In this document: one piece after another, positions 52,129-61,819 of the stretch
Layout of the letters: each line of letters opens with the position of its first letter
Numbering within the stretch: position 1 is the stretch's first letter
Assembly (NCBI GenBank): GCA_035380245.1
Contig: DAOSXA010000001.1
Span: forward strand, 344,069-408,068
DNA length: 64,000 bases
Direction of reading: 5' to 3'
Source of the DNA: Candidatus Zixiibacteriota bacterium
GTDB lineage: Bacteria > Zixibacteria > MSB-5A5 > GN15 > FEB-12
Program-made: the position numbers and the translations under genes
Notes under the pieces: generated by a model
What the model was told of the DNA's origin: nothing
Database searches by the model: none
The model's input: only the letters and a program-made list of their open reading frames with translations

Positions 52129-52514
52129 CCAAAATTCCTCCTCCTCGTGAGAGGCTTGAAAGGCTCTAACGGACACGTACATCAACGGGGATATAAACAC
52201 CTTATCCCCGTTGATGTAGCTCTCATCCAAAGATCTGTTGATAATTCCACCGGATTATGTAACGAATTCCGACCTCTGACTCCAATTTCATGTAACAGCC
52301 AACCTTGTGTTGCCGGCATTGGAGTCGAATTTTCAATCCATGTCGGGCATACGACTTTTTAACTGCCCCTTAAGCAACCGCTCCATCCTTCCGAAATAAC
52401 TCATATAAACGTCGGGCGGGGAAATCCGGCACATAATCGATTAAAACGGGGCACAGGATATGGCAGGCATGCACTGCAACGGCAGTCGTGCGGATCAGTC
52501 CGTAACAACTTACG
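52129..52514. other. Intergenic region with a 16-bp perfect hairpin
   Basis: TACATCAACGGGGATA / TATCCCCGTTGATGTA (52178-52193 and 52203-52218) with a 9-base loop lies 50 bases past the SDR stop and has no T-run. The remainder holds the promoter of the large kinase gene; I cannot fix it. Confidence 0.5.
52178..52218 (+). terminator. Perfect 16-bp hairpin after the SDR gene
   Basis: Both arms pair fully without mismatch. Without a T-run it is a weak intrinsic terminator at best; it could also be an operator or an RNA-stability element. Confidence 0.5.
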
Positions 52515-55500
52515 GTGGATATTTTGGTCAGAGTATTACTCGTCGACAGTGATAGTGAGCGGATCAAGAACGTAGACTCTATGCTCTCTGAATCGGAGTA
52601 TGCCCTGGAAGTCGGCAACAGCCCTGATTGTGAAACCTGCCTCACAGCATTACATCAAAGAAAAGTCGATATTGTCTTAATCTCATCTATCTGGACTAAG
52701 GAATCATTACTCGCAACTCCTCCCTGGTCCGACTACCCGGTAATTGTTCTTTTAGCCGATGATTCGGGACCGATCCCGGACAATATCAAGGCAGGCTTTG
52801 AACTAATCAAAGACAGTGAACTGAATTCGCCCCTTCTGCGCAGGATGATTAACTTCACGATTCAACACCGTGAAGATGAACAGCGCTGGTTAAAACGGAT
52901 AAACCTGGAAAAAGCTATTGCCGAGTGCTCACGCATGCTGGCGACCTGGTCAAATGAGCCTCTCTATCCGATCCTGCAACTACTTGGTGAGGCTCTTGGC
53001 GCGGACAACGCAGCCATGTACCGGGTGGATAAAGGTTATGGTGAAGCCTTCATCGAGGAAGAATGGAATCGTCTGCCGGAGACGAAACTCGCTGACCTGA
53101 TACCGGTGGTTACCCTGTCGGATTACCCGGATTGGATAGAGAAGTTCAGTAAACATGAATGCATTATTGTCGATTTTCCGGATGCTACCGGGTTCAACAA
53201 TCCCAACGAATCCCAAGACATTCAGGAGTTCGGTCTCAAGGCAGGAATCTGGATTCCCATCGTCGATCACTCCGACCGATTTCGTGGGTGTATAGTCGTA
53301 ACCAACAGCAGCTACCATAAATTCTGGATCAGGGAAGATATCCACACTCTCCGGATATTCGGAGAATTACTCGGGACAACCAGAGAACGCATCGAAACCA
53401 CCTCCGCCCTTGCAATATCAGAAGAAAACTACCGACATTTAGTCGAAAATGCGAATGAAGCCATATTAGTTGCTCGTGAAGGTAAACTTCTCTACTTCAA
53501 TGATGAACTCTGCAAACTTCTCGGTGTCCCGCGCGAGTTACTGCCGGAAAGACATTACCTGGAGTATATCCATCCCGATGATCGATCTATGTTGGAAGAA
53601 TATCACCGTCGTCGTCTTTCGGGAGAGGATATTCCCAACCGCTACAGCTTTAGAACGTACGACGGCATAAATAAATCGCTTTGGGTTGAAGCAAACTTGG
53701 TTTTGATTCAATGGGAGGGTGTTCCGGCCGTTCTCTGTTTCCTGACCGATATAACTACCCGCAAAGACACTGAGGATAAGTTGCTTGCGAGTCGACAGGA
53801 GTTTCGCAGTCTGTACAACAGCACCCTGGTCGGCCTGTACCGAACATCGATTGAGGATGGTCGCATCCTCGCTCTAAACAAGCGCACCTCGGAAATGTTC
53901 GGCTTCGATTCACCCGAAGAAATGGCTGCATCAACTCGCATGCAGGACTTCTACGTCGACCCCGGCGCCAGACAGACGATGATAACCACCATACGGGAAA
54001 AGGGACATATTGACAATTTCGAGACACCTTTTCGCAAACGTGACGGTTCCATCTTCTGGGCGCGTTTCTCGGCTCGAGTGTTCCTCGAACACGGTTACCT
54101 GGAAAACGTTATAACGGACATATCCGATGAAAAAGCTACCCGCGAAGCTCTGGATGAAACTCAGACCAAATACTCTGAGCTTTTCAACTCCGTGCAGGAA
54201 GGAATCGGCATCGTTAATCAGGAGGAGATAATTGAGTTCTGCAATCCCGCCTTTGCCCGGATATTCGATGCTGACTCATCGGAGGAACTGGTTGGAAGAA
54301 GTCTGCTGGAGTTCGTAGACGAAAACAACCGCAGTTTAGTCATCCGTCAGACCGATCAACGCAAACTGATGAATGCCTCGCGGTATGAGCTGGAAATCGT
54401 CACGGGGAGCGGCATTCATAAAACCATCGCGGTATCGGTATCGCCGCGTCTCGATCGCAACGGCAACTTCCTGGGCGCTTTTGGATCGGTTCTGGATATT
54501 ACCGATCGTAAAATTACCGAAGAAGCCCTCCGGGAAAGCGAAGAACGGCTGAAGATCATCCTTGAATCCGTGCCCACGGCCATTGTCATTGTCGATCCCG
54601 ATAGTCAAAAGATAGTCGACGCCAATGCGGCGGCAGCCAATATCCTTGGGATTGAACGACTCCAACTCCTCGGCCAATCCTGTCAGAAGATTGTATGCCA
54701 CTCCGACAAGGGACCATGCCGGTTCGCCTCCGCCGATAAGTCGATAAACAATATCGAGACAGAACTGCCTCGAGTTGACGGTAAACAGATTAGCGTCCTG
54801 AAAAGTATCGCATCCGTACAACTAAACGGTCGTCGCCATCTGGTAGAATGCTTTACCGATCTTACCGAGTTGAAAAAACAAGAAAAAGATTTATACCAAT
54901 TGTCAGCGGCGGTAAGTCAATCCCCTATCATGATTCTTATTACCGATCCGAACGGTATTATCGAATACATCAATCCGCACTTTACCGATGTAACGGGATA
55001 CAGCCAGAAGGAAATCCTCGGTAAAACCCCGGCCATTCTCTATTCAGGCAAGCAAACGGACAACTTCTACGAGAGTATGTGGGAAACTATCAAAAGCGGC
55101 GGCACCTGGGTCGGGAACTTGCAAAACCGCCGCAAGAGCGGTGAGATATTCTGGGAGCGAGAATCCATCTCGCCTATTTTTAACATTGATGGAGAGATTA
55201 TCAACTTCCTTGCCATTGGAAACGATATCACTCATGAAATTATTTCCCAGCAGAAACTGGCCGAATCGGACAAATTATCCGCAATTGGTATGCTGGCAGC
55301 CGGCGTAGCGCATGAATTCAAGAATTATCTGGGCGGCATAATAGGCAATGCTTCCTTTGCGATCGATCACATCGATGAGTCGGACGGCTGCAGCACCGCT
55401 CGCGAAACTCTGGAACAAATAGTTGAGATGGGTGACAAAGCCAATGAAGTAGCCATGTCGTTGCTCAGCTATTCCAAGGCCAAGCCGGAGGACCGGACTC

Positions 55501-56354
55501 ATGAAAGTCTCGCCCATCTGATCGAGAAATCAATCAGCCTGGTTGAAAAAGAGATGCGCAATCGCACTATTGAAATCGCCAGGTATATCGAGGATGTCCC
55601 GACCTTCGAAATGTCCGCCTCGAAAATCCAACAGCTCTTCCTGAACCTTTTGATAAACGCTCAGCACGCCATTAAAACCAATGGGGTGATAACCGTTGCC
55701 CTGATGAATGCCGGTGACCGTGCCGTTATCAAAGTCGGCGATTCCGGTACCGGCATTCCCGAGGATAAACTCGAACGCATCTTCGATCCGTTCTACTCGA
55801 CCAAAGGAGTCTGGGGACGAGACGAACTGGTCGGAACCGGCATGGGGCTGTCGATCAGTCGTAACATTGCGCGGGAGCACGGAGGTGATATCACAGTTGA
55901 ATCGATTGAGGGAATCGGGAGCACGTTCATTATCACTCTGCCGTACAATACAACGGCTAAGGACAACAACCTGGTCGGAATCGACTATACCGGTCACAAG
56001 ATTCTTTTCTTCACTCTGGACAAGTCGATCATCAGTCGATATCACCAGCGAGCCTGTGAAACCAACACCCGCCTGCTTGTTGCGGGGAGTATCGACGATG
56101 CGCCTATCGGTTTTGAACGAGAAATCGACCTGGTCGTTTGCGACGCACACTTTACCGGAAAAGTGGAATTGCTGCAAATGGCTCAAATGTGCATGACCCA
56201 CAGCATCCGCTACGTCATGGTAAATTGTAACGTTATGGAATACCAGTTGGCGGAGTTATTCGACGGCGCAGCGACTAATTTCCGTGATTTCCCCGATCTG
56301 GATCGTTTATTAGCCGTGATAAAATCCGACAAGAGCCCGGCCACCGGGGCGTGA
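52515..56354 (+). CDS. Multi-PAS/GAF sensor histidine kinase with receiver-like ends
   Basis: 1279 residues. Residues ~5-110 resemble a receiver (VLLVDSDSERIKNVDSMLSE) but the usual phospho-Asp is replaced (VDIVLISS). A GAF domain follows (~138-295) and five PAS units start near 301, 425, 548, 674 and 794. The H-box is VAHEFKNYLGGIIGNASFA with His about 933; the HATPase G boxes are DSGTGIP and GTGMGLSI. The last ~110 residues (LVVCDAHFTGK) match the receiver-like tail of the MASE1 kinase at 4052-8437; the kinase cores of the two are also close. No transmembrane span is present, so it is cytosolic. The start codon is GTG, and a TTG at 52524 is an alternative. Confidence 0.92.
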   Translation: MDILVRVLLVDSDSERIKNVDSMLSESEYALEVGNSPDCETCLTALHQRKVDIVLISSIWTKESLLATPPWSDYPVIVLLADDSGPIPDNIKAGFELIKDSELNSPLLRRMINFTIQHREDEQRWLKRINLEKAIAECSRMLATWSNEPLYPILQLLGEALGADNAAMYRVDKGYGEAFIEEEWNRLPETKLADLIPVVTLSDYPDWIEKFSKHECIIVDFPDATGFNNPNESQDIQEFGLKAGIWIPIVDHSDRFRGCIVVTNSSYHKFWIREDIHTLRIFGELLGTTRERIETTSALAISEENYRHLVENANEAILVAREGKLLYFNDELCKLLGVPRELLPERHYLEYIHPDDRSMLEEYHRRRLSGEDIPNRYSFRTYDGINKSLWVEANLVLIQWEGVPAVLCFLTDITTRKDTEDKLLASRQEFRSLYNSTLVGLYRTSIEDGRILALNKRTSEMFGFDSPEEMAASTRMQDFYVDPGARQTMITTIREKGHIDNFETPFRKRDGSIFWARFSARVFLEHGYLENVITDISDEKATREALDETQTKYSELFNSVQEGIGIVNQEEIIEFCNPAFARIFDADSSEELVGRSLLEFVDENNRSLVIRQTDQRKLMNASRYELEIVTGSGIHKTIAVSVSPRLDRNGNFLGAFGSVLDITDRKITEEALRESEERLKIILESVPTAIVIVDPDSQKIVDANAAAANILGIERLQLLGQSCQKIVCHSDKGPCRFASADKSINNIETELPRVDGKQISVLKSIASVQLNGRRHLVECFTDLTELKKQEKDLYQLSAAVSQSPIMILITDPNGIIEYINPHFTDVTGYSQKEILGKTPAILYSGKQTDNFYESMWETIKSGGTWVGNLQNRRKSGEIFWERESISPIFNIDGEIINFLAIGNDITHEIISQQKLAESDKLSAIGMLAAGVAHEFKNYLGGIIGNASFAIDHIDESDGCSTARETLEQIVEMGDKANEVAMSLLSYSKAKPEDRTHESLAHLIEKSISLVEKEMRNRTIEIARYIEDVPTFEMSASKIQQLFLNLLINAQHAIKTNGVITVALMNAGDRAVIKVGDSGTGIPEDKLERIFDPFYSTKGVWGRDELVGTGMGLSISRNIAREHGGDITVESIEGIGSTFIITLPYNTTAKDNNLVGIDYTGHKILFFTLDKSIISRYHQRACETNTRLLVAGSIDDAPIGFEREIDLVVCDAHFTGKVELLQMAQMCMTHSIRYVMVNCNVMEYQLAELFDGAATNFRDFPDLDRLLAVIKSDKSPATGA

Positions 56355-56378
56355 AGGCGAGAATCTAGTCTAATATAC

Positions 56379-56405
56379 CAGCGGCGCCCGAAACGGACGC
56401 CGCTG
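56379..56405. terminator. Hairpin between kinase and recA
   Basis: CAGCGGCG-C-CCG / CGG-A-CGCCGCTG pair with one internal mismatch and a 3-base loop, between the convergent kinase and recA stops. No T-run on either strand. Confidence 0.5.
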
Positions 56406-56431
56406 TCAGATACTTATCGAAACGGACAAGC

Positions 56432-57490
56432 CTATTCGGTCTCGATCGCCTCTTCCTCCTCGAGAACCGGCTCGCCGTGTTCGGCGAGCTTCATGCCCAG
56501 CGCCTCTTTGACCTTCACGAGAATCTCGTTGGTCACTTCGGGATGGTCCTTCAAGAACGCCCGAGCGTTTTCGCGGCCCTGGCCGAGACGTTCATCGCCA
56601 TAGCTGAACCAACTGCCGGATTTCTGCACGATGTTGGCATCGACCGCTTTGTCGATCAACTCGCCGGTGTAAGAAATACCGGTGCCGTAGATGATGTCGA
56701 ACTCCGCCTCGCGGAACGGCGGCGCCACTTTGTTCTTCACGACCCGGACGCGAGTGCGGGAACCGATTACCTCCTGGCCGTCCTTGATCGTGGCAATGCG
56801 GCGAATGTCCAGGCGGACGGTCGAATAGAACTTGAGGGCGTTGCCGCCGGTGGTAGTCTCCGGATTGCCGAACATAACGCCGATTTTCATGCGGATCTGA
56901 TTGATGAAAATCACCGCCGTCTTGGATTTGGAGATGATCCCGGTCAACTTGCGCAATGCCTGCGACATGAGCCGCGCCTGCAGCCCCATGTGGCTGTCCC
57001 CCATCTCCCCCTCGATTTCGGAGCGGGGAGTCAGAGCGGCGACGGAATCAACGACAATGATATCGACACCGCCGGAGCGTACCAGCGTTTCGGTGATATC
57101 GAGCGCCTGTTCACCGGTATCCGGTTGAGAAACAAGAAGATTGTCGGTATCGACGCCCAGCGCTCGGGCATAGTTGGCATCGAGAGCATGTTCGGCATCG
57201 ATAAATGCCGCGACGCCGCCCACTTTCTGAGCCTCGGCGATAATGTGCAGCGCCAGAGTGGTTTTACCGGAGGATTCCGGACCGAACACCTCAGTCACCC
57301 GCCCTCTCGGTACGCCCCAAACCCCAAGGGCATGGTCGAGGCCGAGTGATCCGGTCGGGATTACCTCTACCTCGAGCACCGTGCTGCCGCCAAGGCGCAT
57401 GATCGAGCCCTTGCCGTGTGATCGCTCGATCTGCGACAGGGCCGCCTCCAGCGCTTTTTTGCGGTCTACCGCCGTGTGCGATGTTGCCAT
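56432..57490 (-). CDS. recA: Recombinase RecA
   Basis: 352 residues from the ATG at 57490, with AAAGGTAG upstream; an ATG at 57532 would add 14 residues and has no ribosome-binding site. Walker A GPESSGKTTLA, the LALHIIAEAQ helix, SVAALTPRSEIEGEMGD, L2 loop NPETTTGGNALKFYSTVRLDIRR (landmarks GNALKFY, R) and the NEILVKVKEAL tail are all present. It forms the strand-exchange filament and triggers LexA cleavage. No lexA/SOS box was searched for upstream. The 310-base upstream gap has no visible gene. Confidence 0.97.
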   Translation of the reverse strand: MATSHTAVDRKKALEAALSQIERSHGKGSIMRLGGSTVLEVEVIPTGSLGLDHALGVWGVPRGRVTEVFGPESSGKTTLALHIIAEAQKVGGVAAFIDAEHALDANYARALGVDTDNLLVSQPDTGEQALDITETLVRSGGVDIIVVDSVAALTPRSEIEGEMGDSHMGLQARLMSQALRKLTGIISKSKTAVIFINQIRMKIGVMFGNPETTTGGNALKFYSTVRLDIRRIATIKDGQEVIGSRTRVRVVKNKVAPPFREAEFDIIYGTGISYTGELIDKAVDANIVQKSGSWFSYGDERLGQGRENARAFLKDHPEVTNEILVKVKEALGMKLAEHGEPVLEEEEAIETE

Positions 57491-57872
57491 GCTAGAGCTA
57501 CCTTTCGTTATTTTAATCTTACTTTTTGGCATAACCTGAAGAAAACAGCATTCAGGTCGTTAATATATCACATTTCGCTCGACAATAAAATGAAATAGTC
57601 CGCTGACAGGGGATGTCAGTATTTTCGGGGGATGAACGTATTTCTACAACAGGTCTTCATAACCGCGGGAACCAACCAATTCAGGGATCAGTTTAACGAA
57701 TAAACTCAGGTGATAATTGGATTTCACCTAACGTAGATCTTTAATACAAAGCCGGATTTATAGGAAATACATCGATTTGTGACAAAAAAACTATTTGACT
57801 TAATACCGGTTTCAAGATCAAGTTATAGATGAAGCTAATGGATTGGCCGACAACTCCCGGATGGAGGTTCTT
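57491..57872. other. Gap between recA and the PEP-CTERM gene
   Basis: About 380 AT-rich bases between divergent genes; it should carry both promoters. A TTGACT at 57796 has no -10 box at a normal distance. I see no gene or RNA. Confidence 0.4.
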
Positions 57873-58175
57873 ATGAAGAGATTGATTCCATTATTGTGCG
57901 CCCTGGCCGTCATGTTTTTGATGGTTGATTTCGCACAAGCTGTTGGTTATCCCAACAGCGGTTACACCGTCAACAACAACACCGGAACACATCGCACGGC
58001 AAACTCTCAGACCGATATTGACACCCATCCCGATAGAATCCCGGCCGATGACGCCAGCGCCGTACAACAGCAAACAGCACCGGAAGGTGAGGTAACCCCC
58101 ATCCCGGAACCCATTGCTCTCCTGCTCGTAGGAGTTGGTCTATTAGCTATTGCAGTGATGCGTAAAAGCGCCTGA
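57873..58175 (+). CDS. Small PEP-CTERM-type exported protein
   Basis: 100 residues from the ATG at 57873, with GGAGG 5 bases upstream. A signal peptide (LIPLLCALAVMFLMVDFAQA) is followed by a short polar part rich in Asn/Thr/Gln/Pro (NSGYTVNNNTGTHRTANSQT) and a C-terminal PEP-CTERM sorting signal: PIPEP, hydrophobic IALLLVGVGLLAIAV, basic MRKSA. Such proteins are cut and exported by an exosortase, which is not in this window. Function is unknown; a surface or extracellular-matrix role is likely. Confidence 0.8.
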   Translation: MKRLIPLLCALAVMFLMVDFAQAVGYPNSGYTVNNNTGTHRTANSQTDIDTHPDRIPADDASAVQQQTAPEGEVTPIPEPIALLLVGVGLLAIAVMRKSA

Positions 58176-58194
58176 TCCGCTGAACAAAGTGATT

Positions 58195-58222
58195 GGAAAA
58201 GCGGCCTGTCGGCCGCTTTTTT
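58195..58222 (+). terminator. Terminator after the PEP-CTERM gene
   Basis: AAAAGCGGCC-TGTC-GGCCGCTTTT with continuing TT, a strong intrinsic terminator about 20 bases past the stop. Confidence 0.9.
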
Positions 58223-58347
58223 CATGTATGTAGGAACCACCGGTGGAGAATTCTGTTGAAGGACCGGCCCGTTTTGCTTAAAATGTCGAGCAGGGAATAA
58301 GGAGCCTGCAAACAAAGCCGATCCGCCTTCCAGACTACGATCGAATT

Positions 58348-61300
58348 ATGAAATACGCCAATTTTGTACATCTGCACACCCACACCCAGTATTCATTGTT
58401 GGATGGGGCCTGTCGCATCGATGATGCCATCGCTCTTGCCAAAGAGTTGAAAATGCCCGCCCTGGCCATGACCGACCACGGCAACATGTTTGGTGCTATT
58501 GAGTTCTACCAGAAGGCGATCAAGGCCGGAATTAAACCGATCATCGGCATGGAAGCCTACGTGGCAGGCGGCAGTCGCCATGAAAAAAGCCCCTCGCAGA
58601 AATATCCCGACGGTGGCTTCCATCTCGTTCTGCTGGCCAGGAACCTCGAGGGATATCATAATCTTATGAAGCTCTCGTCGTATGGATTCCTCGAAGGCTT
58701 CTATCATCGCCCCCGGGTAGACAAAGAGTTACTCCGGAAATATGCCGGTAATCTGATTGCCAGTTCCGCCTGTCTCAAGGGAGAGGTAAACTGGCACTTG
58801 CTCCGCGGCGACACCGAGGCAGCCGTTGCGGCAGCGCGAGAGCTTCAGGACATTTTCGGACCGGGCAACTTCTACCTTGAGCTGCAGAATCACGGCATTG
58901 ACAAGGAACTGCAGATCATCCCCAAAATTGAGGCTATTGCCCGCGAAACAGGCATACCGCTGCTGGCGACCAACGACTGCCACTATCTCCGTCGCGAGGA
59001 CGCCGAAGCTCATGACGCCCTCCTTTGCATTCAGACCGGGAAACAGGTGTCCGATACCGACCGGATGCGCTACAACACCGACCAGATTTACTTCAAATCG
59101 GCCGAGGAGATGGAAGAGGCTTTAGGAGATTTCAAGCTGGCCCTGGAAAACACGATTAAGGTGGCCGAGGCCTGCAATCTCGAGTTGGAAATGGGTAAAA
59201 TGCTCCTTCCGGTTTACCCGCTCCCAAAGGAATTCACTACCCCTGAAGTATACCTGGAACACATTTGTCGCGAGGCGCTGCCGGTCCGTTACAAGGAAGT
59301 AACACCAGAGATCGAAGAGCGGCTCGAATACGAGATGGGCGTTATTAAGCAGATGGGCTATGGCGGCTATTTCCTGATCGTACGCGACTTTTGTGAGTAT
59401 TCCCGCTCTCATGGGATCCGGGTTGGCCCCGGGCGCGGCAGCGCTGCCGGATCGCTGGTCTCCTATCTCTGCGGCATTACCAACGTCGATCCGATTCGCT
59501 TCGAGCTGCTGTTCGAGCGGTTCCTGAATCCGGAACGAATCTCCATGCCGGATATCGATATTGATTTCGCCGATCGCGGACGCGACAAAATAATACAGTA
59601 TGTTATCGAAAAGTACGGCAAAGACAATGTTTGTCAGATCATAACTTTTGGCACCATGGCTGCCCGCGGGGTGGTGCGCGATGTCGGCCGCGTGCTTGCC
59701 ATGCCTTACGGTGAGGTGGATAAAATCGCCAAGGCGATCCCGCTGGCGATTGATATGACGCTCGAAAAGGCGCTTACCGCCAAAGATTCCGAACTGGCCA
59801 AAATGGTCAAACAGGACAAGCGGGTGGAGCACCTGATCGACATCTGCAAGACGCTTGAGGGATTGGCGCGACATTGCTCCACTCATGCCGCCGGCGTGGT
59901 GATTGCCCCAGCTCCCTTGATAGACTATGTACCGCTCTACAAGGGAGCCAAGGACGAAGTAACTACCCAGTTCGATATGAAGCGGGTGGAGCAGATCGGC
60001 CTGCTCAAGATGGACTTCCTCGGGCTGCGCACCTTGACGGTGATCGACGACGCCCTCAAAATGATCAAACAGAATCATCCCGAAACCGATATCGAGATCG
60101 ACGAAATCCCGCTGGATGATCCCGTTGTCTACGATATTTTCGCGCGCGGCGACACGATTGGCATCTTCCAGTTTGAATCCAGCGGCATGCGCGAGTATCT
60201 GCGGCGTCTCGCTCCGGAGAATTTTACCGACATTACCGCCATGAACGCGCTCTATCGTCCCGGGCCGCTCGACTCGGGGATGATCGACGAATATATCAAG
60301 CGCAAAAAAAATCAGTTGAAGATTGAATACGATCATCCGAAACTGAAAGAAATCCTCAGCAACACCTACGGGATTATCGTTTTCCAGGAACACGTCCTGA
60401 AAATCGCCAATCAGCTTGCCGGATATTCGCTCGGCAAGGCGGATATTCTCCGTAAGGCGATGGGCAAAAAAGACGCCAATCTCATGGCTCAGCAACGGCG
60501 TGAGTTCATGAAGGGAGCCGAAGAACAGAAGGTCGACGCCAAAGTCGCCGAGGAGATTTTCGACCAGATCGAGACTTTTGCCCGCTACGGCTTTAACAAG
60601 GCTCATTCCACCTGCTACGCCTTCGTCGCTTATCAAACCGCCTGGCTCAAACACTACTATCCGCAGGAGTTTATGGCGGCCCTGATGTCCTCGGAAATCT
60701 CCGATGCCGACCGCATTCGTATCCTCATGGAGGAATGCCGCCGGATGGGGATCAAAGTTCTGCCGCCCGACGTCAACGAGTCCGAGGTGGATTTCTCGGT
60801 GGTGGACGGCAATATCCGCTTCGGCCTGCTGGCGATCAAAAACGTCGGCAGTAATCCGGCCACGGCGATCGTTGAGGAACGCCGGGAGAATGGTCCCTTC
60901 ATCGATATCGCGGACCTGGCAGAACGGGTAGCGCCGAAGTCGATTAACCGGCGAGTGCTGGAATCGATCATCGCCGCCGGTGCCTGCGACTCACTGCCGG
61001 GACATCGGTCACAGCAACATGCTGCCGTCGAGGCGATGTTGGAGTTCGGGCATAAAGCAGCGGTGCAATCGGCCAGTCACGACCTTTTCGCCGGAAGCGG
61101 CGGCAAAGTCGAACGAGTCGCCCCAAGTCTTCCGGACATACCGGAATGGTCCAACTCTGATCGCCTCAATCGGGAAAAAGGAGTGCTCGGATTTTACGTA
61201 TCGGGACATCCGCTGGAACGTTACCGTGAGTCACTCCGGTTCTTTTCATCCACCGACTCGGCGGCATTGAAATCAGTTCCGGACGACCGCGAAGTTACCA

Positions 61301-61806
61301 TCGGCGGGATCATCACACAGGTCAAAACGATGATCGATAAGAAGGGCAACAACATGGCCTTCGTGACTCAGGAAGACTTCACGGGATCGGTCGAGTTAAT
61401 CATGTTTTCAGATTGCTATGAGAAACACCGACAGTATATTGAATCGGATCGGATTGTCCTGACTACCGGCCGGGTTTCTACCCGAGAGGGTGAGGATCCG
61501 AAAATCCTTGCCCAGGAAGTAGTTCCTTTGGAAGAACTGACGGAACGCTACGATTGTCAGTTGGTTATAAGGATCAATACCGACTGCTCCGATGAAACAA
61601 TTGACCGCGCCCTTAAATCCCTTGAGGAACACAGCGGGAAATCACCGGTGCTTCTGGCGGCGCAACACAATGGATCTGAAGTATATATCAGATCAAAGAG
61701 GTACGCCGTTAAACCGGATTTCGAGTTGTTAAACGACCTAAAAGACTTGCTGGGGGAAACCAGCGCCTACTTTAGACCGTTATCTAAGAACGATGTATCA
61801 GCTTAG
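58348..61806 (+). CDS. dnaE: DNA polymerase III subunit alpha
   Basis: 1152 residues, normal for DnaE1-type enzymes. An N-terminal PHP domain (HLHTHTQYSLLDG, MTDHGNMFG, PIIGMEAYV) is followed by the catalytic palm with GPGRGSAAGSLVSY and PDIDIDF (catalytic Asp near residue 401-403), then the fingers, the helix-hairpin-helix-containing region and an OB-fold domain (EVTIGGIITQVKTMIDKKG, FTGSVELIMFSD). No additional 3'-5' exonuclease domain is fused. It replicates the chromosome with the beta clamp. Terminator before it and 14 bases to the next gene. Confidence 0.97.
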   Translation: MKYANFVHLHTHTQYSLLDGACRIDDAIALAKELKMPALAMTDHGNMFGAIEFYQKAIKAGIKPIIGMEAYVAGGSRHEKSPSQKYPDGGFHLVLLARNLEGYHNLMKLSSYGFLEGFYHRPRVDKELLRKYAGNLIASSACLKGEVNWHLLRGDTEAAVAAARELQDIFGPGNFYLELQNHGIDKELQIIPKIEAIARETGIPLLATNDCHYLRREDAEAHDALLCIQTGKQVSDTDRMRYNTDQIYFKSAEEMEEALGDFKLALENTIKVAEACNLELEMGKMLLPVYPLPKEFTTPEVYLEHICREALPVRYKEVTPEIEERLEYEMGVIKQMGYGGYFLIVRDFCEYSRSHGIRVGPGRGSAAGSLVSYLCGITNVDPIRFELLFERFLNPERISMPDIDIDFADRGRDKIIQYVIEKYGKDNVCQIITFGTMAARGVVRDVGRVLAMPYGEVDKIAKAIPLAIDMTLEKALTAKDSELAKMVKQDKRVEHLIDICKTLEGLARHCSTHAAGVVIAPAPLIDYVPLYKGAKDEVTTQFDMKRVEQIGLLKMDFLGLRTLTVIDDALKMIKQNHPETDIEIDEIPLDDPVVYDIFARGDTIGIFQFESSGMREYLRRLAPENFTDITAMNALYRPGPLDSGMIDEYIKRKKNQLKIEYDHPKLKEILSNTYGIIVFQEHVLKIANQLAGYSLGKADILRKAMGKKDANLMAQQRREFMKGAEEQKVDAKVAEEIFDQIETFARYGFNKAHSTCYAFVAYQTAWLKHYYPQEFMAALMSSEISDADRIRILMEECRRMGIKVLPPDVNESEVDFSVVDGNIRFGLLAIKNVGSNPATAIVEERRENGPFIDIADLAERVAPKSINRRVLESIIAAGACDSLPGHRSQQHAAVEAMLEFGHKAAVQSASHDLFAGSGGKVERVAPSLPDIPEWSNSDRLNREKGVLGFYVSGHPLERYRESLRFFSSTDSAALKSVPDDREVTIGGIITQVKTMIDKKGNNMAFVTQEDFTGSVELIMFSDCYEKHRQYIESDRIVLTTGRVSTREGEDPKILAQEVVPLEELTERYDCQLVIRINTDCSDETIDRALKSLEEHSGKSPVLLAAQHNGSEVYIRSKRYAVKPDFELLNDLKDLLGETSAYFRPLSKNDVSA

Positions 61807-61819
61807 CGAATGGAGCCGT

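Noticed and set aside
56477..57349. 290-codon plus-strand frame within recA
   Set aside because: Antisense of a well-conserved recA gene; an expected codon-bias shadow.
57491..57872. Promoter TTGACT near 57796 for the PEP-CTERM gene
   Set aside because: The nearest TATAGA is 23 bases away, too far for a normal sigma-70 promoter.
59122..60654. 510-codon minus-strand frame within dnaE
   Set aside because: Long, but dnaE motifs (PHP, PDIDIDF) are clear on the plus strand and the antisense frame has no recognisable domain or start signal.
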